A stretch of 64,000 bases of DNA from Symbiodinium natans (lineage: Eukaryota; Sar; Dinophyceae; Suessiales; Symbiodiniaceae), in assembly GCA_905221605.1 (NCBI GenBank), contig CAJNDS010002484.1, positions 1 through 64,000 on the forward strand, written 5' to 3'. Of this stretch, positions 1 to 10,370 are shown in pieces. Position numbers and translations under genes: made by a program. Position 1 is the stretch's first letter. Every line of letters begins with the position of its first letter. The notes below the pieces were generated by a model. It was not told where the DNA came from and ran no database searches. It saw only the letters and a program-made list of their open reading frames with translations.

Positions 1-866
1 TAATTTAATTAATTCAATTAATTGATTTATTTCCAAAGGGGAGGTGGAATTAATTTAACTAATTGAATTAATTCAATTATTTCAATTAATTCAAGTAATT
101 CATTTATTTGCAAATGGGGGGGATTCCCCAGCCCCCACCCCCCCCTTTGGAAATAAATGAATTAATTCAATTAATTGAATTAATTGAATTAATTAAATTA
201 ATTCAATTAATTCAATTAATTAATTTATTTCCAAAGGGGACGTGGAATTAATTGAATTAATTGAATTAATTCAATTATTTCAATTAATTCAATTAATTCA
301 ATTAATTCAATTAATTCAATTAATTCATTTATTTCCAAATGGGGGGGATTCCCCAGCCCCCACCCCTCCCCCCCCTTTGGAAATAAATGAATTAATTGAA
401 TTAATTGAATTAATTGAATTAATTGAATTAATTGAATTAATTGAATTACTTGAATTAATTGAATTAATTCAATTAATTCAATTAATTCAATTAATTCAAT
501 TAATTCAATTAATTCATTTATTTCCAAAGGGGGGGTGGAATTAATTGAATTAATTGAATTAATTCAATTATTTCAATTAATTCAATTAATTCAATTAATT
601 CATTTATTTCCAAAGGGGGGGGAGGGGTGGGGGCTGGGGAATCCCCCCATTTGGAAATAATTGAATTAATTGAATTAATTCAATTAATTCAATTAATTCA
701 ATTAATTCAATTAATTCAATTAATTCCACCCCCCCTTTGGAAATAAATGAATTAATTGAATTAATTCAATTAATTCAATTATGTCAATTAATTCAATTAA
801 TTCAATTAATTCATTTATTTCCAAAGGGGGGGGGTGGGGGCTGGGGAATCCCCCCCATTTGGAAAT
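1..866. repeat. AT-rich 10-bp tandem array with G/C-rich cassettes
   Basis: Near-perfect tandem AATTAATTGA and AATTAATTCA decamers are interrupted about eight times by cassettes built from TTTATTTCCAAA followed by a G-run, or by the reverse complement (for example 101-160, 325-390, 601-655, 812-866). Several cassettes are palindromic, with a CATTTATTTCCAAA arm and a TTTGGAAATAAATG arm around a GGGGGATTCCCC core. Open frames here read as repeated ELI or QLI tripeptides and are repeat artefacts, not genes. Confidence 0.9.
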
Positions 867-889
867 GACTGAACTAATTGAACGAAATT

Positions 890-1737
890 ATTTAAACTAT
901 GGCGGCTCGATTTGGCCAAATTTTGCCGGGCAGCCTGCGGGCAAAATTTGGCCAAATCGGGTTGCTCTTCGTATGCCATGAGAAATGCGCGGCTCGATTT
1001 GGCCAAGTTTTGCCCGGAGGCTGCCCGGCAAAATTTGGCCAAATCGAGCCGCGCATTTCTCAGCGCGTACGACGAGCAGCCCGATTTGGCCAAATTTTGC
1101 CCGCAGACTTCCCGGCAAAATTTGGCCAAATCGAGCCGCGATAGTTTAAATAATTTCGGGCCTCCAGAAAGGCGCGGCTCGATTTGGCCAGATTTTGCCG
1201 GGCAGTCTGCGGGCGGGCTGCTCGTCGAACGCGATGAGAAATGCGCGGCTCGATTTGGCCAAATTTTGCCGGGCAGCCTCCGGGCAAAATTTGGCCAAAT
1301 CGAGCCGCGCCTTTCTGAAGGCCCGAAATTTTTAAACTATCGCGGCTCGATTTGGCCAAATTTTGCCGGGCAGCTTCCGGGCAAAATTTGGCCAAATCGG
1401 GCTGCCCTTCGTATGCCATGAGAAATGCGTGGCTCGATTTGGCAAAATTTTGCCCGGAGGCTGCCCGGCAAAATTTGGCCAAATCGAGCCGCGCATTTCT
1501 CATCACGTTCGACGAGCAGCCCGATTTGGCCAAATTTTGCCCCCGCAGACTGCCCGGCAAAATCTGGCCAAATCGAGCCGCGCCTTTCTGGAGGCCCGAA
1601 ATTATTTAAACTATCGCGGCTCGATTTGGCCAAATTTTGCCGGGAAGTCTGCGGGCAAAATTTGGCCAAATCGGGCTGCTCGTCGTACGCGCTGAGAAAT
1701 GCGCGGCTCGATTTGGCCAAATTTTGCCGGGCAGCCT
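890..1737. repeat. Palindromic TTTGGCCAAA satellite array
   Basis: About 18 copies of a core resembling CTCGATTTGGCCAAATTTTG occur in alternating orientation, separated by short GC-rich linkers such as GGGCAGCCTGCGGGC. A TTTAAACTAT block starts a superunit at about 893, 1331 and 1607 and appears inverted near 1140. All six frames stay open because the unit has no stop codons, so the overlapping 70-170-codon frames are artefacts. The array ends abruptly at a junction with the CATCAT minisatellite. Confidence 0.9.
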
Positions 1738-2065
1738 CCCATCATCCCCCATCATCCCCCATCATCTCCATCATCCACCATCATCTTCATCATCTCCCGT
1801 CATCTCCCCCATCCCCTCCCATCCCTCATCCTCTCTCATGATGTGCTATCACCCCTCATCTTGGAGCATCATCTTCATCATCTTCATCATCTTCATCAAT
1901 CATCTTCTTCATCTCCCATCATCTCCGGGCATCATCTCCCATCATCTCCGGGCATCATCTCCCATCATCTCGGAGCGTCATCTTCCATCATCTCGGAGCA
2001 TCATCTTCCATCATCTCGGAGCATCATCTTCCATCATCTCGGAGCATCATCTTCCATCATCTTCA
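1738..2065 (+). repeat. CATCAT-type minisatellite (23-bp unit)
   Basis: Repeats of CATCATCTCCCATCATC grade into a regular 23-bp unit, CATCATCTTCCATCATCTCGGAG, best seen at about 1968-2060. There is no coding signal. Confidence 0.85.
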
Positions 2066-2141
2066 GTTTGAAAAAGTACTCAAATATTCACCACCTAGAC
2101 CCATACACCCAAAACTCCGCAAACCGCCCCTTCCCCTTCCA

Positions 2142-2213
2142 GAATTAAATAATTTAAATAATTTAAATCCGAAACACCCCTTTCAGATTTAAATTATTTA
2201 AATTATTTAATTC
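2142..2213. repeat. AT-rich inverted repeat (hairpin)
   Basis: Two 33-nt arms (2142-2174 and 2181-2213) made of AATTTAAAT words are reverse complements with one mismatch and a 6-nt CACCCC loop. It sits immediately before the 116-bp satellite. Confidence 0.9.
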
Positions 2214-2221
2214 CGGGGGGG

Positions 2222-2790
2222 GGCCAGAAGGAGGACAAAAGTTGGTGTGATTCGCGCGCCTGCGTTTTTTGCTTGCAGAAGGAGGGCGCGCGAATCACAC
2301 CAGATTTTGTCCTCTGGGTTTTGTCGGACATGTGAGCAACAAGAAGGAGGACAAAAGTTGGTGTGATTCGCGCGCCTGTGTTTTTTGTTTGCAGAAGGAG
2401 GGCGCGCAAATCACACCAGATTTTGTCCTCTGGGTTTTGTCGGACATGTGAGCAACAAGAAGGAGGACAAAAGTTGGTGTGATTCGCGCGCCTGTGTTTT
2501 TTGCTTGCAGAAGGAGGGCGCGCGAATCACACCAGATTTTGTCCTCTGGGTTTTGTCGGACATGTGAGCAACAAGAAGGAGGACAAAAGTTGGTGTGATT
2601 CGCGCGCCTGTGTTTTTTGCTTGCAGAAGGAGGGCGCGCGAATCACACCAGATTTGTCCTCTGGGTTTTGTCGGACATGTGAGCAACAAGAAGGAGGACA
2701 AAAGTTGGTGTGATTCGCGCGCCTGTGTTTTTTGCTTGCACAAGGAAGGCGCGCGAATCACACCAGATTTTGTCTTCTTGGCTTTTTTTG
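2222..2790. repeat. 116-bp hairpin satellite, about five copies
   Basis: Unit starts (GTTGGTGTGATTCGCGCGCC) lie at 2241, 2357, 2473, 2589 and 2704, a period of 115-116 bp. Each unit contains a perfect 17-bp inverted repeat, GGTGTGATTCGCGCGCC against GGCGCGCGAATCACACC. The pairing extends outward through GGACAAAA and TTTTGTCC to about 28 nt with two mismatches. Open frames in the block are periodic artefacts. Confidence 0.93.
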
Positions 2791-4690
2791 GTAGCAAACC
2801 CACCTGTCAAGGACACCCACACCAGAAACCCCCTTTTTGTGGAAACCTTGAAAGCAAGGTGCTGTGTTGTCCGCTCTCACCTTTCGTTCGTTGCACGGTT
2901 TGTCCCCTTTATTTTTTTTTGCAGAGGGGAGTCCAAGATTTTGAGAGTGTTGCGGGTGTATAGCAAAACCCACTTGAAATGGACCCACAATGGAGACCTC
3001 TTTTTTTGGCAAACCTTGAAAGACATGTGCTTCTCTGTCCATTCTCACCTTTCGTTCGTTGTGTTTTCTGTCCCCATTCTTTCTTTAAATATGAAATATT
3101 CAAATCATAATTGAAGCGGGGCATCCAAGATTTTTAGAGTGTTTCGGGCGTCGTTTTCTTCCTTCTTCTGTAGCAGAACGCACCTTAAAAGGACACCCAC
3201 ACCAGAGCCTCTGATGCTGTGGAAACCTTGCAGGAAAGGCGCTCCCTTTGTCCACTGTGGCAGTTCTTTCGTTGTATTTCTATGCGCAAGAGGAAATAGC
3301 AGAGGGAAATGATGTTACGTGTATCCAAAATCAGGGTGTCCTTTTCTTACTTTTCTGTAGCAAAACCCACCTTTCAAGGACACCCACACCGGAGACACAA
3401 ATTTTATGGAAACCTTGAAAGAAAAGGGTGCTTCTTTGTCCACTCTCATCTTTCGTTCGTCAATTTCAATATGAAATATGTAAATCATAGTTAAAGAGGG
3501 GCGTCCAAGATTTGTTGGGTCTTTCGGGCGTTCTTTTCTTCCTTGTTCTGTAGCAGAACCCACCTTAAAAGGACGCCCGCTCCGGAGACTTCTATTGTTT
3601 GGAAACCTTGAAAGAAAAGGGTGCTTGTTTGTCCACTCTCACCTTTTGTTCGTTTCATGTTCTGTCACCCTTTTATTAAGTATGGATATGTGTAGATCAC
3701 TTTACAGATGGGTGTCCAAGTTGTTTACAGTGTTTCGGGTGTCCTTTTCTTCCTGTTTAAAACCCACCTTAAAAGGACACCCGCACCGGAGACGCCGATG
3801 TTTTGGAAACCTTGAAGGAAAGGCGCTCCCTTTTTCTACTGTGGCCTTCCTTTCGTCTTATTTCTTTGCACAAGAGGAAATAAAAGAAAGACATCATGTT
3901 ACATGTATCCAAAATTAGGGTGTCCTTTTCTTCTTTCTTCTGTAGCAAAACCCACCTGAAAGGGACACCCACACCGGAGACCTCTGTTCTTTGGAAACCT
4001 TGAACTTTATTTTCTTTTTTGCACCCTTTATTTAATTAAGTATGACATATTGAAATCATATTCAAAGAGCGGCGTCCAAGATTTTTAGAGTGTTTCGGGC
4101 GTCCTTTTTCTTCCTGTTTCTGTAGCAAAAAACCCACCTTAGAAGGACACCCACACCAGAGACCGCAAGGGGAAATGACAGAAGGAAATCGCGTTACGTG
4201 TATCCAAAATTAGGATGTCCTTTTCTTCTTTTTCTGTAGCACAACCCACCTGAAGAGGACACCCACACCGGAGGGGTTTTTAAAAACCTTCAAAGAAAAG
4301 TAAGGTGCTTCTTTGTCCACTCTCACCTTTCGTTCGTTTCATTTTCTGTCCCCGTTTATTTAGATATGAAATGTTTAAACTATATTTCAAGAGGGGTGTC
4401 CAAGATTTTGAGAGTTCTTCGGGCGTCCTTTTCTTCCTGTTTCTGTAGCGAAACCCACCGACTCCGATGTTTTGGAAACCTTGAAGGAAAGGCGCTCCCT
4501 TGTCCACTGCGGCCTTCCATTCGTTTTTTTTCTTTGCGCAAGAGGACACAAAAGAAAGACATGATGTGACATGTATCCAAAATTAGGGTGTCCTTTTCTT
4601 CTTTTTTCTGTAACAAGACTCACCTTAAAAGGACGCCCGCGCCGGAGACTTCCAGTTTTTAGAAACCTTGAAAGAAAACAGGCCGAAGAC
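2790..4690 (+). repeat. 170-210-bp tandem satellite with two unit types
   Basis: The landmark GGAAACCTTGAAAG recurs at about 2841, 3009, 3221, 3408, 3601, 3805, 3993, 4282 (degenerate), 4474 and 4661, and a truncated unit lies near 4140-4165. One unit type continues with GTGCTTCTTTGTCCACTCTC, the other with GGCGCTCCCTTTGTCCACTG and GCAAGAGGA. They appear in the approximate order A-A-B-A-A-B, which points to a higher-order repeat. Frames through it contain repeated stops. Confidence 0.88.
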
Positions 4691-4885
4691 CTAAGATTTT
4701 TAGAGAGTTTTTGTTCCCAACAGACAAATCGCGAGCACTGTCCGTCCCCCTAAGATTCTCCAAGAAGTTATGCACCCAACACACAATTCGCAAGTGCTGT
4801 CCCCTAAGATGTTGAAAGAATCTGTGCTCCCAAAAGACAAATCGCAAGCACCGTCCAAGTAAGATATTCGAAAAGGGTATGCTCC
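4690..4885 (+). repeat. Diverged relatives of the 55-bp satellite
   Basis: Three or four degenerate units share ACAAATCGCAAGCACTGTCC and CCTAAGAT with the cleaner array at 5206-5910. They differ by many substitutions, so they are probably an older outlying part of the same family. Confidence 0.65.
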
Positions 4886-5205
4886 CAATCAGTTTTTTCT
4901 AAAGAAAAAGACAAGAAGAGAAGAGAGAAGAGAAGTTTGCATGTCTTCCTTCCCTGTTCCTTTCTTCTTCCGGTTCGCTCGCTCGTTCTGTCTCCCTCTC
5001 TCTCGCTCTCTCTTTTTTCTTTTATGGGCGGCATGTCTTGTAGAAATGGAAGACGGAGTGAGACAGGGCGAGGCATAGAGAGAAGCATAGACCGTAGGAC
5101 AGAGAGGGTCTCTTAGCTTCCCCCTTCTCAAGTCCAGCTCAGTTTTCTTTCTTGTGGAAAAGAAAGAGGAAGAGAGAAGAGGAATTTACATGCCCACCCT
5201 GCCCC
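4886..5205. other. Purine/pyrimidine-biased spacer, no gene seen
   Basis: Alternating polypurine (AGAAGAGAAGAGA) and polypyrimidine (CTCTCTCGCTCTCTC) tracts lie between the two parts of the 55-bp satellite. No convincing open frame or RNA gene is visible. Confidence 0.6.
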
Positions 5206-5910
5206 TCCAAAGAGTCAAATCGCAAGCCCTGGTCCCTAAGATTTTGGGTTTAACTTTTGCTCCAAAGAGTCACATCGCAAGCCCTGGTCCCTAAGATTTG
5301 GGGCCCAGTTTTTGCTCCAAAGAGTGACATCGCAAGCCCTGGTCCCTAAGATTTTGGGCGCATTTTTTTTGCTCCAAAGAGTAGCGTCGCAAGCCCTGGT
5401 CCCTAAGATTTTGGGCCCAGTTTTTGCTCCAAAAGGTCAAATCGCAAGCCCTGGTCCCTAAGATTTTGGGTTCACTTTTTGCTCCAAAGAGTAACATCGC
5501 AAGCCCTGGTCCCTAAGATTCTGGGCTCATTTTTTGCGCCAAAGAGTCGAATCCCTAAGATTTTGGGGTCAATTTTTGCTCCAAAGAGGCCAATGGCAAG
5601 CCCTGGTCCCTAAGATTTCGGGGTCGATCTGTGCTCCACAGAGTCAAAGCGCAAGCCCTGGTCCCTAAGATTTTGGGTTTAACTTTTGCTCCAAAGAGAC
5701 ACATCGCAAGCCCTGGTCCCTAAGATTTGGGGCCCAGTTTTTGCCCCAAAAGGTGAAATCGCAAGCCCTGCTCCCTAAGATTTTGGGCTTATTTCTTGCT
5801 CCAAAGAGTAACATCGCAAGCCCTGGTCCCCAAGATTTTGGAATCGATTTTTGCTCCAAAGAGTCAGATCGCAAGCCCTGGTCCCTAAAATGTTGGGCTC
5901 AATTTTTGCC
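5206..5910 (+). repeat. 55-bp tandem satellite, about 12-13 copies
   Basis: The unit core CGCAAGCCCTGGTCCCTAAG starts at 5221, 5276, 5331, 5388 and 5443 and continues at a 55-57-bp period. Each is followed by ATTTTGGG and TTTTTGCTCCAAAGAGT. Open frames are short and repeat-derived. Confidence 0.92.
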
Positions 5911-6474
5911 TTTCCCTTCTCTTCTTCTGCTTCCTTTGAACTGATAAAACACAAGAAAGGAACTCATATGATAAGGCAGTGGAAAGGTAAGCACAGGGTG
6001 ACTCCCTGCGCGTGGACCTTTCCATAATGCTCCATCATATTCCTCCTCTCGGCCTATCTCTTCTGTTCCTTTCCTTACCCTTCTCCTTCTCATAGTTCTT
6101 CCTTTTTGTTTTTCTCATTTCGAAAAGAAAGAGGGAAGGGAGAAACAAGGGAGAGAGAATAGATAACGAAGAGTGCCATCTTCTCTGCGCCTTGTTTTGT
6201 CTCTCCCTCTTCTCTATTAATCTGTCTTCTATTCTTTTCTTTGCTCTTCCCATTAAATATGCAATCCTTGGTATCTCTTCTCTCTCCTTCTCTCTTCCTG
6301 CAACAGATGTCCTTTTGGATCGTTTTCTGCATCTTAAAAAGGACACCCAAAAGAAAACACTCAGGGTGCCCCCTTTGCGCGTTTGAAGACACAGAAGGCG
6401 ATTAAAAGGGACGCCCATGTTGGATTGGCAGCAAACCCAGCTGATGCTCATGATTCTGATTCTCTCTCTCTCTC

Positions 6475-6571
<97 letters not shown>

Positions 6572-7560
6572 CCCTACATATGGGCGATGGAACGGGTGTC
6601 CTTTTCAATCGTTTTCTGCATCTTCAAGAGAAAAACGGACACCCCACAAGAAGGAAAAGTAACACAAGAGATAGGGAGGGAAATTGACCCTTTCCTCTCT
6701 TCTTATCTGCTATTTTTCTTATTCGCTTCAAAGAAGCAACATAAGGGAAAGGGGATTTCCTGAAGAGGAGCGAGGGAACCTATCTGTGAAAAGCAAGAAT
6801 GGTTTTTTCTAGTTCGAAAGGGAATAGGGAGAGACAAGGGAGAGATGATATGTACAGCTTTGCGCCTTATATTGTGATTCCGTCTCCTTGCTTCCTGTCT
6901 CTTCTATTCCTTGCAGCACGCTTCGAGAAACATAGCATCCTTGTTATCTTTCCTCTCTCACTTCCTTTTCCCTTCTCTTCTTCTGCTTCCTTTGAACTGA
7001 TAACACACAAGAAAGGAACTCATATGATAAAGCAGTGGAAAGGTAAGCACAGGGTGACTCCCTGCGCGTGGACCTTTCCACAATGCTCCATCATATTCCT
7101 CCTCTCGGCCTATCTCTTCTGTTCCTTTCCTTACCCTTCTCCTTCTCATAGTTCTTCCTTTTTGTTTTTCTCATTTCGAAAAGAAAGAGGGAAGGGAGAA
7201 ACAAGGGAGAGAGAATAGATAAAGAAGAGTGCCATCTTCTCTGCGCCTTGTTTTGTCTCTCCCTCTTCTCTATTCATCTGTCTTCTATTCTTTTCCTTGC
7301 TCTTCCCATTAAATATGCAATCCTTGGTATCTCTCCTCTCTCCTTCTCTCTTCCTGCAACAGATGTGCTTTTGGATCGTTTTCTGCATTTTCAAGCGAGA
7401 AAAAAGGACACAGAATGCGATTAAAAGGGACGCCCATGTTGGATTGGCAGCATGCCCAGCTGATGCTCATGATTCTCTCTCTTTCCCTACATATGGGCGA
7501 TGGAACGGGTGTCCTTTTCAATCGTTTTCTGCATCTTCAAGAGAGAAAGGGACACCCCAC
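5911..7560 (+). repeat. 1056-bp direct duplication in CT-rich DNA
   Basis: The segment starting TTTCCCTTCTCTTCTTCTGC at 5911 recurs at 6967, an offset of 1056 bp, and stays nearly identical for about 500 bp. It includes a GGTAAGCACAGGGTGACTCC block and a ACGCCCATGTTGGATTGGCA block. The copies differ mainly by a (CT)n expansion at 6460-6568 in the first. No protein-coding signal is convincing. Confidence 0.85.
6460..6568 (+). repeat. (CT)n microsatellite
   Basis: About 109 bp of nearly pure CT with one CC interruption, inside the first copy of the 1056-bp duplication. The second copy has only a few CT units at the same place, near 7475. Confidence 0.97.
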
Positions 7561-8632
7561 AAGAAGGAAAAGTAACATAAGAGATAGGGAGGGAAATTGA
7601 AGAACTCCTCATTTTACTTAGTCATTCCCTTTCCTCTCTTCTTATCTGCCCATTTTCTGTGCGCCTTGTTGTGTCTCTCCCTCTTCTCCCTTCATCTCTC
7701 TTCTAGTCTTTTCTTTGCTCTTCCCATTGAAATGCAACCCTTTTTATCTCTCCTCTCTTCTTCTCTCTCCCTCCTCTTCTCCTGTTCCCCTCTAAACGAC
7801 AAAAACGCAAGAAAGGAAGAATAAGAGGGGAATGGAGGCCCTGTTCCTTTCTTCTCTTCTTTCAATGGATGGGGGAAGTGGGCGGAGTTGGCTCCTTGCC
7901 CGTACACCCTCCCCATGCTTCAGCAAACCCCTCCTCTCGCCCTATCGCCTCTGTTCTTTTCCTTGTGCCCAAACGGAAAACGAAAACGGGTTCCTTTATA
8001 TGTTCATTGTCCTTCCTTTGGTTTTTTATTTCACAGGGAAAAGAACCAGAGAAGAGAAAGATAAGAACGAGAGGTGAGATGAAAACGGCACCATCTTCTC
8101 TTTGCCTTATTTTTGCACCTCCCCCTCCTGTCTTCATTTCTCTTCCACTCTTTTTTCCATTGCTCTTCCCATAATATTGCATTCCTTTTGATAACTCACA
8201 GGAAATTAAAATGGCCTCCTTGTTGTCTCTCCTCTCTCACTTCCCTTCTTTCTTTTTGTTGTTCTCATTTCGAAAAGACAGAAGGAACGGAGAGATAAGG
8301 GAGACAGGATAGATAAAGCAGAGTACCATCTTCTTTGCGCCTTGTTTTGTCTCTCCCTCTCCTTTATTCATCTCTCTTCTATTCTTTTCTTGGCTCTTCC
8401 CATGAAAATTGTGTTCCTCTTATCTCTCCCTCCTTCTCTCCCTTCTCTTCTCCTGTTCACGAGAGCCTTCGACTTTAGGGTTGAGGAGAAAAAGAAAAGA
8501 GAAAAGAGGAACTACCTGGTTCTTGTTCCTGAGGCCACCATAGTACGACTGACGTGACAGCAGCGTACCCTCGTGGAAACGTGTATGGCTATAAGAAAAC
8601 CCGAGTCACAGCTTCCAAATAGACCCTATTTA
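7561..8632 (+). repeat. Diverged third copy of the CT-rich repeat
   Basis: Landmarks of the 5911-7560 duplication recur in degenerate form: CGCCTTGTTTTGTCTCTCCC near 8338, CATTTCGAAAAGA near 8266, and GCTCTTCCCAT near 7718, 8161 and 8392. The stretch is pyrimidine-rich, without a supportable gene. The final 150 bp (8480-8632) looks unique. Confidence 0.65.
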
Positions 8633-8732
8633 AGCCACCCACCCCCCCCCCCCCCCCCCGCCCCCCCCCCCCCCCCCCCCCCCCCACCCCGCCCCCCCCC
8701 CCCCCCCCCCCCCCGCCCCCCCCCCCCCGCGA
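8633..8732 (+). repeat. Poly-C tract
   Basis: About 90 nt of nearly pure C with single G or A interruptions. Tracts of this kind are prone to length error in assembly. Confidence 0.95.
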
Positions 8733-8866
8733 AAAACACGAAAAAAACCCGAAAAAAATACGAAAAAAACACGAAAAAAATACGGAAAAAATCGACGGAA
8801 AAAAACACGGAAAAAATACGGAAAAAATACGCGAAAAACACGAAAAAAATACGACAAAAACACAAG
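8733..8866 (+). repeat. ACGAAAAAAAT-type 11-bp array
   Basis: Tandem units of CACGAAAAAAATACG type run up to a second C-tract at 8867-8887. The lysine/threonine-rich frames across it are artefacts. Confidence 0.9.
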
Positions 8867-8896
8867 CCCCCCCCCCCCCCCCCCCCCGCGCCTCCG

Positions 8897-9185
8897 CGCC
8901 TCTTGTATTTTTCTTGTATTTGCTCTTGTGTTTTTCTTGTACTTTTCTTGCATTTTTCTTGTAATTTTCTTGTGTTTTTTTTTTTTGTATTTTTCTTGTA
9001 TATTTCTTGTATTTTTCTTGTGTTTTTTTTTGGTATTTTTCTTGTATTGTCTTGTAAGTTGCTTGTGTTTTTTTTGTAATTTTCTTGTGTTTTTCTTGCA
9101 CTTTGTTCGGCTGGCTTTTCTGCGCTCGTATTTTTCTTGCATTCCCCGTTTGTGTTTTTTTTGTATTTCTTCTTGTATTTATTTA
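8897..9185 (+). repeat. TTGTATTTTTC-type 11-12-bp array
   Basis: Tandem TTTTTCTTGTATTTTTCTTG units resemble the reverse complement of the ACGAAAAAAA array at 8733-8866, so the two flank the C-tract as a loose inverted pair. Confidence 0.88.
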
Positions 9186-10370
9186 GTTTTACTAAAACCC
9201 AATACTTCTGGCACCACGCCCGTCACAAGAGTAGAAAATGGAACGAGAAGCAAAGGGGTCGGAATGTTGGTCTGTTTCCCTGAGGGAACCCTGCATTTTC
9301 TTAAAGCAGTCGTTTAAGAGGCGAATAGCGGGACCTCGTTGACGTAGTCGAAGTGCATAAGGTCTTCGGCGCGTTTCCCATCCGGGCCCCGGTTTAGGGT
9401 TCAGGGTTGAGGGTTCCGGTTTAGAATTTCGGGTTTAGGGTTTAGGGTTTAGGGTGTTGTAGGGTTGAAGGTTCAGGGTCAAAATTGCCCCTCCTTAGTG
9501 CATGGCGAAGACTGGCACCAGCTGCTGTGGCGTTGCTCCTGCAGATGTCCCGCAGGTGGAGGGGGCGGGGGGGGTGCGGTTTAAGCTTTAGGAGGGACAA
9601 GGAAAAACTGTCCCCACCCCACCCCCCTGAGAGCCCGTGCACACCCTAAACCGGCCTGAAACTGACACCCTAAACCCTAAACCCCAGTTTGAGCCGGCAA
9701 GCTTCAAGCCCACAAGAACATCCCAAAGATCGACAATGTCTTGGGTTTCGGGATTTGTTTGTTGTTGGGGCCCGAACCCTTCAACTTTGTTAAGGGTGTG
9801 GAGAAGTGGACCCTTACAAACGACATCTCAAGTTGCCCAGGCCACAAACGTTGAGGCCTGACGATCCTGCACTGACTGCCCCGTGCACTGCTACGCCCCA
9901 TAAACGCCTCCTGATGCGAGTTTAGGGCTTCTGGGATTTTGAAAACAACCTGATCTCCAAAAGGCCACGAAGGAATTTTAGTAATCCTCATTCGTTTCAG
10001 CGGTAGTTCTGTCAAAACCCCTCTTCATTCTAGAACTACCCAGCCCTACGGCGCCAAAGCCAAGGCCTCCATCGACCAGCTCTCCGTAGTAGCTGGGTTT
10101 GCCTCTTGTGGACAAGGCCTCAGGCACGAACTCATGGCCCAAAACTTGCTCGTTGAGACTTTCTTGGGCTGAGAACGCCTGCATCCCAGAACAAACACAA
10201 TCCTGGCGCAAAAGCCCATCAACATGCACAGGGGCATCCCGTTACGCTGCGTGGTCCCTGGGGGGCGCGATCCCAACGAAGTTTTTTTTCCAACCAAAAA
10301 CCCACCAATACCCTGATTCAAAGACTGCACCTTGGTCCCTAGATCGGTTTATATGTTTATGTGAAAAGTG
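9186..10370. other. Mostly unique spacer with first telomere-type repeats
   Basis: Non-repetitive DNA with small degenerate TTTAGGG clusters near 9400-9475 and CCCTAAA near 9650-9690. Open frames of 60-100 codons on both strands (around 9700-10000 and 10046-10370) overlap one another and match no family I recognise. This is the transition from the satellite domain to the telomere-repeat mosaic. Confidence 0.5.

Noticed and set aside
890-1738. Overlapping frames of 70-170 codons on both strands
   Set aside because: The palindromic satellite unit lacks stop codons in all frames; the predicted peptides are repeats of each other.
2269-2963. Cys-containing repeated frames resembling a short zinc-finger family
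   Set aside because: They repeat exactly with the 116-bp satellite and the Cys/His spacing has no known pattern.
5990-6310. Intron-like GGTAAGCACAGGG with pyrimidine-rich tract
   Set aside because: Present identically in both copies of a non-coding duplication, with no flanking coding sequence.
6383-6763. Ser/Leu repeat protein
   Set aside because: Translation of the (CT)n tract inside a duplicated non-coding segment.
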